This document shows positions 1 to 10,044 of a DNA stretch of 64,000 nt, piece by piece. Both the position numbers and the translations under genes were made by a program. Numbering within the stretch: the stretch's first letter is position 1; every line of letters starts with the position of its first letter. This stretch comes from Marasmius tenuissimus (lineage: Eukaryota; Basidiomycota; Agaricomycetes; Agaricales; Marasmiaceae). Where the stretch lies: assembly GCA_029532415.1 (NCBI GenBank), contig JAQOTA010000018.1, forward strand, positions 248,001-312,000, read 5' to 3'. A model generated the notes under the pieces. The model had not been told where the DNA came from. It searched no databases and saw nothing but the letters and a program-made list of their open reading frames with translations.

Positions 1-73
1 ATTTTGCCAGTTTATGGATCATGGCCGGGACTACCATCTGTATTATGGCCAACAGGAGTAAGCATGCCCCTTT

Positions 74-469
74 TTGAATAAGCTTTTGCTCACCCGGAAC
101 AGGTTCTATAACTTTGAATTTATCGAGGAAGCCATCAAGTTTCATCAGGAACGCTTCTTCAACGGACAAATCGGAGCCGAGCCACTTGCTATCGAGGAGA
201 TACCGTCCCTGGGACAAATCCTCGTACGTGTGGGAGAAGACGGCGAGACCATTGCGGAAAATGTGAAGTTGGCACGTAGTTGGTTATACAAGGTTCGATT
301 TCCCCCGTACTTTGCGAGGAAGTATGTGAAGTGTGGTCGATGCGAATATTTGGGTCGGGAATGTTGGGAATATAATGCTGATGTTGAGCAGTGTTTTGAA
401 TGTTGCAAGGGAATCGGAAATGAGAGGCGGAATTGTGGAACGGTGAGAGTGTACGATGATGATCAATAG
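74..469 (+). CDS. Cysteine-rich ORF fragment, unknown
   Basis: An open frame of about 131 codons with no in-frame ATG; it opens just after a stop near position 60. It may be an internal or last exon of a gene extending left of the window, or a fragment. The C-terminal third carries paired cysteines (CGRC, then CFECC, then a last Cys in RRNC), a spacing that could bind zinc; this is inference. It ends with an acidic DDDQ. It converges on the 3' end of the gypsy element, which stops at 557 on the other strand. I do not recognise the family. Confidence 0.35.
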   Translation: MNKLLLTRNRFYNFEFIEEAIKFHQERFFNGQIGAEPLAIEEIPSLGQILVRVGEDGETIAENVKLARSWLYKVRFPPYFARKYVKCGRCEYLGRECWEYNADVEQCFECCKGIGNERRNCGTVRVYDDDQ

Positions 470-556
470 GATTGTTCCCTCTTCATTATTTTCGTAACGG
501 TTTCGTAAATATTCGTGTCTTTTCGTTAAATCGAGTTGCGTGGTCGTGACTTTTCA

Positions 557-3500
557 TTATATCTGCATGGGCGTATAAAGATACAAAAGTTCATCATCAT
601 CTAAAGGACCATCGAAACTCTCGAGTCCTTCTTCATCTATAGCATCGGACGAGCGTAGCTCATCAAATTCGGAGGATGTAACGTCCAAAAATTTGTCCAA
701 GTCTGGTAATTCGAGCGAGGAGCGAGCTCGGTATGGAATAACACGAAACGCACCAACGGGGCTCTTCCAAACCGTCCCATCTAATTCGCAAACAATGTAG
801 GCTCCACCCTTGTTTCTGGAGAGCACAATCATTGGCTCAACATATCGCATACGAGTTTTATTGCCAATCGTCTTGTCGAATCGAGTATTTCGGACGAGGA
901 CTAGGTCACCTCTCTTGAAATCGTAGGACTTGATTGAACGAGAGTGTTGAATTTCGAGTTGGCGAACACGTTGTAAACGTTTGTGATAAACTGAGAGTCT
1001 CATTTGTTTGAGGTCCTCTTGGCGTTTCTGAAGTTCACGGGCACAACGAGCAAGTAGATCGGTTGTTGAAAGAATGGAATCAGGAGGAGGAATAAGGTAT
1101 GAAGCTTCGTATATGTCGAGAGGAAGGACAGGGTGAACACCGTGAGCTAGGAAATATGGGCTACAGCCAATAGAACGATGAGCTGTAACTCTTTCAGCCC
1201 AAAATATGGAGTGAGCAATGGAGGACCACTTAGATTCTACACCATCAGTGGCCTTGACCAAACTCTCTCTAACGTCGAAATGATTTCATTCGATAACTCC
1301 TGCTGCTTGGGAATTGTAACCCGAAATAGTGATGTGGTTGATGCCATAACGTTCGGCAAGGATATCGAGAGCTAAAAGGAAGGGACCACCGTTGTCGGTG
1401 ACATTAACACGAAGGGCACCCCAACGGCAAAGAATCTCTTCGAAGATCCAGGTAGCAATGGTGGGACTGTTCTGTCGACAAAGTTTGCGAAATTCGGGGT
1501 ATGCAGAAGATGAACAACGGCCATGAACAATGTAATGAAATCCACCAGAGAGAGGCATCTCCATAACATCCATATAACACTTGGCAAATAGTGAGAGAGG
1601 CTCTGCAACGACTGGTGGGATACGTAGCTTTTCAAGTCGCCGTAACTGGCACAACAAACATGTGATGATGTACCACTTGATATCACCACCCGTCTGAGGC
1701 CACCAAAAACGTTCATGAATCGTCTGAGAAGTTGCCCAAAGTCCCTTGTGACCCAATTTGTCATGAGCTTCACAGATAATGGGAATTCGGCGAATCTGCG
1801 GGACCACAATACAGTGGCAACCATGGGAGTCTTTTCTCCAAAGACGATGGGTAGAATCAATGAAGTATTGGAGGCAGTAGCGAATGAAGGAAGAGTACTG
1901 GGCATTGGACATTCCTGTTGGTCGAACGAACTCAATCAGGTAGTCTCGAACCAAGTCCAAACGTGCATCAATAGACTTAGCTTTGGATGATCTCGGAACT
2001 GTGTCATAATCAATGTTGGACGAGTCCACCGTCCCCTCTCCACTGAATATTGACTCCACACCAAACAAAGGCAAGCAAACAAGAGAATCGAGTGAAGCGG
2101 GAGAGAGAGGAGGGGAATTTATGATATGCATGAATCCATTGGCACAATCGATCCAGTCTTCAAATTCGTCTTCTGGTTGAATGGGATCCAAAGGTTGAGG
2201 GTGCCGACGAGAAAGTCCATCAGCAGCGATTCGCTCGGAAGGAACATGAACAAGTGCGAAGGTGAAGAGAAGAATTCCAGTGATCCAACGATTGATAGCC
2301 GCATTGGGTTGAATGTCGGGATTGTTAAGCATGCCACAAACATATTTCGCATCCATCTCTACAACCAAGGACTTGGTGCCTATAATCCAAAGACGAGTAG
2401 AGCAAAGTGCATGGAAAAGGCCGTAAAGTTCCAACTTAGCTTGGCTATAACGTGCTTCTCTTTCGTTCATGTTGATGGATCCAAAACGATTGATAAAATG
2501 AATGGAAGGGTCCTCAGCTTTTGGTTGCATGAGAACATAACCCACAGCGATTGCGCAAGTGTCAACAGCAAGAATAATGGGTGAGGAAGAGGAATAATCG
2601 AGAGGACGAATGGCAGGACAATGAACGACTGCATCCTTCAGGATGGCTTGCGAATGCTGTTCGTCGGATCCAAACTGGAAGGGGATGCCTTTTTGTGTGA
2701 GCCTGACCAAGGGTTTTGCGAGAATGCCGAAGTCTTTCACGAACAATCGACACAAACCAGTGGTACCAAGGAAAGCCCTAACATCTGGAAGGTCTTTGAG
2801 CGGACCCCAATTCACAATTTTAGAAACACGAGACTCAGCTGGGATGCGACCTTCATAGGTGCAGTAATGTCCAGTAACCAATGCCTTTGCAGCAACAATC
2901 AATGTTTTCTTCCCAGAGAACGTTCCACCGGTGTAAGTCATACGAGTGAGAATACGGTTGACTGAGTTGACTAGTTCCCAAACGAATCGTTGAATACCAG
3001 GGTTCTGGGGGATAACTTCAAATCCACCATCGGGAAGTTCGTAATGAGTGGGTGGACCTTTGACATTGATGTTGTCAATGTAAGGGATACAGAAAAGAGG
3101 AATTTTGGGTTGGAGAATGAAGGTGACATCGCCGTGGAAGATTTGAACAGAGTTTGTCCAACCCATAGGAATGGTAGTGAGTCGCAAAGCTCCGAGAGGA
3201 GTCTGGAAGGTGGTGTAATCTCTAGAACCAACTGCTAAAGCACGCTCGTCGTAGCCAACGAACAAGTCCAACGTTGCTAGGGCAGAACGGCAAGCATATG
3301 ATTCAGCGAGCATTTCAATGTTAGGAGGAATGGACGAATCTTTGATAGTGACTTCATTCAACGGTTGAAGGTCATGGACAGGGCGAAGGGAAACTCCATC
3401 CTTTTTGACCACTGTAAACCAGCATGTCCGATATGAAGAATTTGATGGCTTGTAAACTCCAGCAGCAATCTTTTTGCGAAGAATCTTGATAACCATGTCG

Positions 3501-4264
3501 AAGAGACCAGGAGGGATAGGAAGTGAGGGAATGACCCAAGGAATATGTTCGATAACGGGAATTTCGACAGGAGGGAAGTACTCGTGTTTGAATTGACCTT
3601 TCTCCGACTCATCCCAAGCAAAGGCACAGTCGTGAAGCATCATCAAATAGTGAATTAGCTTCATTTCTTCTGGCCAAATGAAAGTGTGATCATGCACCTG
3701 GTGAATATATTCCATGCGTTCTTGAGTATAACGTCCAGTCGGCACGAAAGGTGGTGGATTAGGATTAAGGATGGGGAGGTGTTGTAAAGGATCAGAAGGA
3801 AATTGGCAAATGACACGAGACTTCTCAGGAAGGGTTGCTTTAACAGGCTGAATATGATGGTGTACGGGCTTATACTGTTTCTTCGTCGCAGCATAAATAG
3901 GAACAAATGAATCAAAGTCCATGGATGGAAGGGAAGACAATGAATCTGAAAAATCGGTCATTAAGGAAGTGGAAGGTGCAAACAGAGACTCGTAACGGTA
4001 AAGAAGCGGTGTAGCCGAAAAATCGGGAATTAATGATGTGGTTTGAAAGGAAGTGCAAGTCTGAGAGTCCAATGAAAAGTGAGACCAAGCATCAAGGTAG
4101 GACATAGTAAGGGTATCGGATGAAGGATTTGAACCGAGGCTATCAGAAACAAGAGAGACATGAACAGCGTGTGTGGGAATGGTACTTCCCATGATGAGGG
4201 AGTCATCGACCTCGATGACAAGACCGCAATGCTCCCCATCTACCAGTGTATCTTGAAGTCCTAA
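557..4264 (-). pseudogene. Pol of the gypsy element: RT, RNase H, integrase
   Basis: The frame opens near 4264, in a different frame from protease. The reverse transcriptase has its first aspartate in LDLFVGY and the catalytic box as YIDN rather than YxDD, so one metal-binding aspartate is lost. RNase H follows (AVDTCAIAVGYV, VEMDAKY). The integrase has an H-H-C-C zinc module (HDKLGH ... CLLCQLRR) and the D-D-E residues in YMDVME, VTDNGG and AAGVIE. Directly after that glutamate, at 1286-1288, a TGA stop breaks the frame; the same frame resumes and runs to 557, giving the integrase C-terminal part. Both the YIDN change and the TGA are what loss of a C at a CpG would produce. Confidence 0.88.
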
Positions 4265-4440
4265 TAGCCGGCCTTGCGAAAATAAGGTGGCTCCCTAGGT
4301 AAGGTGGGAATTGTAACGTTCTTGTGAGTGTTTGGATCATGAAGCGATATGTGCTGATCTCCAGATAGGAAGTTTCGAACGATGGACTGGGTGAGAATAT
4401 CGAATGGTCGACCAAGGAGAACATCATAGGCAGGTGAAGG

Positions 4441-4698
4441 TGTTGAATCCGGACTCCCGGATATATGGACCGTTGTATCGGGCCGCATCTATGCTTCAAT
4501 CGTTTCACTATGATCTATGCTATTCCTAGTCACTCCCGTTATAGTAGCTACAGCCACACCTGTATAGTATATAAGTAGCTCTGTATCTACATGCAATACC
4601 AGTACTTTTACTACTCTCGTTGCTGCCTCTAAGCCTATCTCCAGGTGAGCTAGTCTGTCCCATGCTGCCACTGCGTGGGCAGGACCTCTGCCTCAACA
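4441..4698 (+). repeat. Solo LTR (258 bp, Copia-like ends) nested in protease
   Basis: Starts TGTTGAATCC and ends CTGCCTCAACA, the TGTTGA...TCAACA ends common in Copia-type LTRs, and is flanked by a perfect 5-bp duplication GAAGG (4436-4440 and 4699-4703). Without it and one GAAGG, the protease frame is continuous. A TATATAAG box near 4568 suggests plus orientation. The intact target duplication, against the mutated one around the LTR at 6262, suggests that this insertion is the younger of the two. Confidence 0.88.
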
Positions 4699-6261
4699 GA
4701 AGGAACAATGTGGATCTGTAGGAAAGCTGTGACTTCACCGAATTTGAACGGAACATTTCTAGCGAGTCCTAACGTCCAATCAGTGTCGCCATTTGCACTC
4801 TGAACAGGAATGCGGAAAGACTCATCAAACATCAAGTGCAAAGCATTGCACGCTGAATCCGACATTGCAACAATGCTGCATCCACTATCCAAGATGCTGT
4901 GGACAACCCGATCTCCAACAATAGCGTTGACTGCCCGAATACTCTGAGAGTCCTTCGCAATGTAGAACCTATCTCCAACTTTCACATCTCCGAAGTCATT
5001 CATAATTGTCTTGTAAACGTCGACGTGAGGGTTCTGGAGAAGGAAAGACTCCACAGGATTCTCAATGACCAAGGAATTCGAGGTGGTTTCGGCGTTGACT
5101 CCAACGCGACAAGAAGTGACACTATCCTTCATACAATGGCGATAATCTGGAGCAATGGCTAGCAAATCGGATTGAGAAATGGTGACAGTACTCGCCAAAC
5201 CAGCTTGAACAACACGTTTGATAGCAGCTTCAGTTTCGATTGGGGACTTGTACTTGTAGTTTCGAGTATCTTCTTTCTGCTGAGCGCCAACGACACGATC
5301 TTTGGGAGGTTCATAACCATCTGGAAGTTTGCCAATGACTGGACGGGGAGGTTTCGAGGGTTGCTGAATACAACCGCCAATGGGTTGAGAAGGTTCGGGG
5401 TCTGGAACAATGGAAGAGGGAGGACTGGAAGACTGAGCTGGATTCTGAGCAGGAGAAGATGACGTATCTTTAGCTGACTCAGCCTTCTTCTTGGCTGACT
5501 TCCTAGTCTCCATTTTGAACAACAGACCACGGAGAATATCCATCTCACGGGCGTCCAGACCATTGTACTCCATCTGCACGTCAGGTGGCAAGGCTTGGAA
5601 CAAAGTATCCATCGAAGGACCTTGCATTCCAGAAAGGGTGAACTCGGAGTGCAAGGCGACATCAACACCAGAATACTCAGCTGAGAGTGAGGACTGAGTC
5701 CTAGAACCACCAAACTCCAATATCCAAGTCTTTTTGGTAGGGTGATCCTCAAAATAGCGCATGAATCTAGCCTTGAGAGTGCCCGAACGGTACTTCTCAT
5801 CCATCGGCAACATACAACCACCTTTCAGCTTGACTATACCCCGTGCATCTAACTCCAAACGTCCCTTCGAAAGCCACTCTGCTAAATCCGGGCAGTCCCG
5901 CATGATGTGACCAAGACAATCGTTCCAATGGCAAATAACTTCATTATTGGGACCACGACGAGGAGGTGGGCGAGGAGAAGATGATGATGACAAGGGTTGA
6001 GAGGGAACAGAGGCGAGTTTATTGATAGTTTATGTGAGGGAACAAATCTGACGCTCGACGTCAGAGATTTCACTCTTGACGACCGGTGCAAACGATCCAG
6101 GAGGGGTAGCGGTTGATGCATCCGAAAGAAGGTAGTCAATTGCTCCTTTCAACTCTGAAAGAGTGAAAGCCTCGCCTTTCTTTTTGTTCAGATACTGGAC
6201 TTGCAACCTGGTATCCAAACGAGTCTTAACTTGCTCCGGAAAGACTTCAACGTAATGACAG

Positions 6262-6977
6262 TGTTACATCCATGCCGGTTCCGGGGTTTCCAAAGGCTTC
6301 TATCCACCTTCCAGAGATTCCAATACTCGGAATCTACTTTATGTTTTCTCTTCCTTCACAATCCTTTCCGGAACATGACTTCGGATTCCGACATCGTGTC
6401 CCCGGTACTTACGGATCGGAGATACAAACACACTGTTCATTTCCGAGTAGTACGTTTACTCTACATTCCGACATTCCGCTTTCCATTCTATCATGACTCA
6501 TCCCGTACATTCCATTCTGACACTTCATTTCCAATTCATCTCCGACTCCGGGACTTCACCCTCCGTCTCGGATTCCGTACTGTACATACATCCTCTCCCG
6601 CTTTTGACTCACCTTCGGTACTACGATCGCCGGAACACCTTCGGAGGTCTCGGAGATCGATACATATATAAGCTAGATACTTCACGACTTGTATTCCTCA
6701 GAATTAAAATCAACTTGGTTTCCGTTTTATATCATTCGTCTCATTCCGTCTCTTTATCTCTATCTCCTCTATATCTTTATCTTCCTTTCCTTCCGATCAA
6801 GGACAACTCAACTCAACGGTGTCGTTGGCGAAACCTTCAACTATTGTCCAGCCATCCGTTCAGCCTTCCAGTCGTCGGAATCTCTCTCCAACTCTGACTA
6901 GTCCATTCCGGCACGTCGGCTTCCATCTCTTCTGCTCGGACTTCCGTCCGGGCTGTCATATCTGCACAATCCTAACA
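6262..6977 (+). repeat. Solo LTR (716 bp) nested in gag
   Basis: Starts TGTTACATCC and ends TCCTAACA, so the ends are the inverted pair TGTTA/TAACA. The flanks GACAG (6257-6261) and GATGG (6978-6982) fit a 5-bp target duplication that has since taken two transitions. A TATATAAG box at about 6665 followed by a pyrimidine-rich stretch suggests plus orientation, opposite to the host element. No coding sequence is present, so this is a solo LTR left by recombination between two LTRs. It does not resemble the host LTR. Confidence 0.8.
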
Positions 6978-7824
6978 GATGGGCAGCTTGAACTGCAGAG
7001 AGGACGCCTTGATCCATAAGCGAAGAAGCCACCGTAGAAAAGCTGCGATGGTACTTAGCTAAAGACTTGACAGACATAATTCCCGTCTTAGAATGATCTT
7101 CCACAACTTTCTTCAACTCATCCATCGTGACTTCTGCGGACTGCATAGCATCTGGATAATTCGACAGAACCTCGGTCTTGAATTCAGACCAGGTCTTCGT
7201 ATCGTCCTTGAAGGTAGCAAGGGAGCGCCAGAAGCGAATTGTTTCCGTGTTAACATAACGGAGGCACTCCTTCTTCATAGTAGGATGGTCGGAGATAATG
7301 CCAGCCTTGGAAGCCACATCTTGGAATTCGTCAAAGAATGTTGGTAATTGTTCCTTGTAGTCAGGATCGAATTTGGGAGCATTACGCTCACCACAAGCAG
7401 GAAGAGGAGTAATATCGGCCATAGTAAACTGTAGCGGGTTGAGATCGTCGAATAAGAGTGATGGAAGAGTGGGAGAACGAGGTGAATGAACAGGGGTACG
7501 AGTAGGTGATGGATACGGAGTGAGAGGCGAGTAGTGAGCAGGAAATTCTTCGAATTTGAGGTGTCCAGCGACAGACTGAGGAGAAGGAATAGAATGATGG
7601 GTAGCCTGAGAGTCTTCGACCGGGGTGAATAGTACCGAATCGTCAAGGGGCTCACGAAGTTGCGCAAGGACTTGTTCTAAATCTTCGCCTTGGCCGCTTC
7701 TGAGACCTCCTCTGAATGTCGATGAACCTATACTGGATACCCAAAGGGTCGGAAGGGATAACCAGAATGAATAAATGAAGCACTCAGCTTCAGCCCCCAC
7801 TAGGACGACTTTTTGACCCCTAAA

Positions 7825-7845
7825 CCGCAGCGGGTGGGCTCCAAA
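7825..7845 (-). other. Primer-binding-like site of the gypsy element
   Basis: On the minus strand the bases right after the LTR read TTTGGAGCCCACCCGC. This is close to the TGGCGCCCACC type of site where a tRNA 3' end primes minus-strand synthesis in many gypsy elements. The tRNA was not identified. The position also fixes the inner edge of the LTR. Confidence 0.55.
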
Positions 7846-8175
7846 TGTGGATGCCTCCTTCAGTCTATGTGTAGACACTATTGAGAGACGTCCGAGTTCG
7901 ATACGGCTTGAGGAGAGCAGACAGTCAGACTGAGAGAGCAAGGAGAGAAGGGGAATGTATTGAAAAGATAGATAGAAAGTGGGGGAAAGGAAGCAAGAAA
8001 CTAAACTATCATGCTACTCCTGTATGTAGCTATATAAAAGGTCAACTATCTAGCTGAAACGCAAAGGATAATAAATAAGTAAAGTAAATAAAGATGAAAC
8101 GAAATGGGAAACCCTAAACATTGAAACACGGTCACGGTGGCGTGATACGCGTGTGGGAACGACCGCGTCGCCACA
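7846..8175 (-). repeat. 5' LTR of the gypsy element
   Basis: On the minus strand this 330-bp segment starts TGTGGCGACG and ends ATCCACA, so it has the TG...CA ends of an LTR, and its outermost five bases (TGTGG/CCACA) are inverted. It is followed at once, on the element side, by TTTGGAGCCCACC, which resembles the primer-binding site seen after gypsy LTRs. The right-hand flank that would hold the target-site duplication is GTTCC (8176-8180); its partner is not visible because the 3' LTR was not found. Confidence 0.75.
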
Positions 8176-8181
8176 GTTCCA

Positions 8182-8598
8182 TTGATGAAGTTTTCGGCCA
8201 AAGAATTAAGGGTAATCGTTTCAACGGTTTCAACCATGTTTGGATGCCCAACTTCTTTTGTACGAGCGCGAATGAGTGTTATTCAAACTTGCACGAATGC
8301 TTACAACAGCTGTAACAAATCCTTCAATTACTTGACGTGGGTGAATATAAAATACTTGATAAATATGAGGTACTGGTTCTTTGACTGCTTGACGTGTGTT
8401 GACTCGTTCTTTAATGACTGGGGCGTCTGAATTTAGGGAAATAATGCGGGAGAGAGCCGGGGAAGGGCGCACCTGTGTGCCCTTACGATCCTTTTTCCCG
8501 TCCCAGGGCGAGGAGTGAGCCTCACGTGCATAAAGCTCGGTACCGACACTTATGTAATTTTTGTATATAGTAACTGACGCACTGAATCCTGATTCCAC
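8182..8598 (-). pseudogene. ORF possibly truncated by the gypsy insertion
   Basis: A minus-strand open frame (about 120 codons) with coding-like composition runs towards the gypsy LTR boundary at 8175. A plausible intron (GTAAGC ... AAAGAAG, roughly 8263-8311) would let a reading frame continue to the LTR edge. This suggests that an older gene or element was cut by the gypsy insertion. No start, domain or function can be assigned; it may also be a chance ORF. Confidence 0.25.
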
Positions 8599-8721
8599 CC
8601 TGACCCTCTCACATTTTCCTGTGTGTTTTCCAAATAGCTGAAAAGCTCTTTCAATACGTCTTACCCTTTGTGTGCTTCTCTTCTATCAATAGCACATCTA
8701 CTAGGCCTCAGAACTCTACCT

Positions 8722-9404
8722 ATGCTCTCTAATTCTAATCGCCCGGGCCAGCACTATCATCCCCCTATTAGCCACGCCATCGTTGTGGTGCCACCTACCT
8801 ACATTGAAGCGCACAAATATCAAGCGGCACGTCTCAGGGCAAGTCTGCGTCTCGAAGATAATCTGGCAGCTAGAGCCCTCAATTATGATACAAGGCACGC
8901 TCGAGATACGTTAGTCACCGTCAACAATTATCTCGGTGTGAGTACTTGGTCGTTTCCTTGCGACTCTCCTCATCTTGGAGAAACTAACGTCCTCGCATAA
9001 AGCAACGATACGACCATCTGGTACATGGATCCCTTAATACCATTGATATTGGCGTCAACAGCCTCCAGTTTGTATACTGGGATACCTACCTCGGCCCTCC
9101 GAAATACTTGTTTGGATGGACAATCATGCCATCGACCCACCCACCGCCTCCTTCACAGTATGAATGGTGGACAAAGAATGTGGAAGTTTATGGCATCGAC
9201 CGATTCGGGCAAGAGACGAAACTTGAGGGTGACCAAGTTGCGGCGATGAGAGGGTCTGGTCATAATGTTGTGTCCGGTGGTGGCAGACTGAGAATCCGGG
9301 TCAAGGTTGAAGGCGCTACAACAGGTCATGTTGAAAGGCTGATTGTCATTGAACCTGTTGGCGGTGACCCACCTCTGCCAATCATTGCAAGGGCTAGGGC
9401 CTAA
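8722..9404 (+). CDS. Unknown protein, two exons, 205 residues
   Basis: Exon 1 is 8722-8937, beginning at ATG in MLSNSNRPGQ. A 65-bp intron (GTGAGT ... CTAAC ... AAAG) follows at 8938-9002, and exon 2 is 9003-9404 ending in TAA. The join is in phase 0 and both halves are open. The product has no signal peptide or membrane segment; the middle is rich in aromatic residues (FVYWDTYLGPPKYLFGW) and the C-terminal half has a Gly-rich strand-like stretch (SGGGRLRIRVKVEG). I do not recognise a domain. It stands alone, about 0.5 kb from the truncated ORF on the left, with non-coding sequence on the right. Confidence 0.6.
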
Positions 9405-10044
9405 TTTCATTGTCTTGATCAATGTTACATGTAGCGTGCGCAATGACCCTTTTCAAGCCCAACAGCGACAAGCTGTCCTCCTGCATCTAATATTCCACTC
9501 ATAGAGAGGCTCGATGGACTTCACCACACCTCTAGGGAGCGTATCGAAGGCCATCCAAACAGGAGCCTTGGCCATTCAACCACTTTGACTGCCATGAACT
9601 CGAACTTTTTTTGCCCCGAATAGGCTAATGTTTTTTCTCAACAACATCGCTTCACAAACCTTGCTTGAAGATATGCAGCCTACATTCAAGGACATCGCGA
9701 GGGACAACGTGAAACGAACTCGAGAGGCGTGAACAAGAGCGGTTGGGCACCTTGGCCATTCGGATGCTTTCACGATGTAAAGCACCACTCGCGGTGTATA
9801 ATAAAATCTAACTCGTAGGTCAAATCCTCCCAACACTCAAGAGTGTAGCTGAAGGGTGCGGGAATCGGGGATTGGCGTTGATCGTAGGTTCCGCTCTTAG
9901 CCAGACTGCAATAGTAGGCTGAAGGAAATCTGACTCAAGAAACTATCCAACTAAGGTAGCTTCGCCTCTGAAACCAGTTCGGAGGTCAAAAGTGGGGTTC
10001 GGAAGAGAGGTTTATAGGTTGTTTCGGGGAGCGTAGAGTTTTGT
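9405..10044. other. Intergenic stretch, nothing recognised
   Basis: About 640 bases between the 8.7-kb gene and the start of the motif-rich tract. Open frames here are short and lack ATG starts or splice partners. I see no repeat or RNA gene. Confidence 0.5.

Larger units (their letters stand above)
4261..7422 (-). pseudogene. Gag and retropepsin region of the gypsy element, interrupted
   Basis: Gag probably starts at the ATG at 7422-7420. Its frame stays open to 6978, is cut by a 716-bp solo LTR, resumes at 6256, meets one TAA stop at 6030-6032, and runs on through a zinc-knuckle-like CHWNDCLGHIMRDC and the retropepsin motif LDSGCSIV. It is cut again at 4704 by a 258-bp solo LTR. The protease C-terminus (AYDVLLGRPFDILT) follows from about 4440 to 4261. 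At both insertion points, leaving out the LTR and one copy of the 5-bp target duplication puts the two halves back in one frame, so the insertions came after a working gag-pro. The stop at 6030 is a separate lesion. Confidence 0.85.
557..8175 (-). mobile_element. Degenerate Ty3/gypsy LTR retrotransposon with nested solo LTRs
   Basis: Read on the minus strand the order is 5' LTR (8175-7846), a primer-binding-like site, gag, zinc-knuckle-like region, retropepsin, reverse transcriptase, RNase H and integrase, the order of Ty3/gypsy elements. The coding region is damaged: two solo LTRs sit in gag and protease, there are in-frame stops at 6030-6032 (TAA) and 1286-1288 (TGA), and the frame changes near 4262 between protease and pol. 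I could not find a 3' LTR matching the 5' one in positions 1-556, so the 3' end is either truncated or lies outside the window. The element is not expected to move by itself. Confidence 0.9.

Noticed and set aside
1..556. Search for the 3' LTR of the gypsy element
   Set aside because: Neither the TGTGGCGACG start nor the ATCCACA end of the 5' LTR recurs here, so no 3' LTR is called.
2126..2965. Plus-strand frames inside the gypsy pol region
   Set aside because: They are shadows of the minus-strand RT/RNase H coding frame and have no features of their own.
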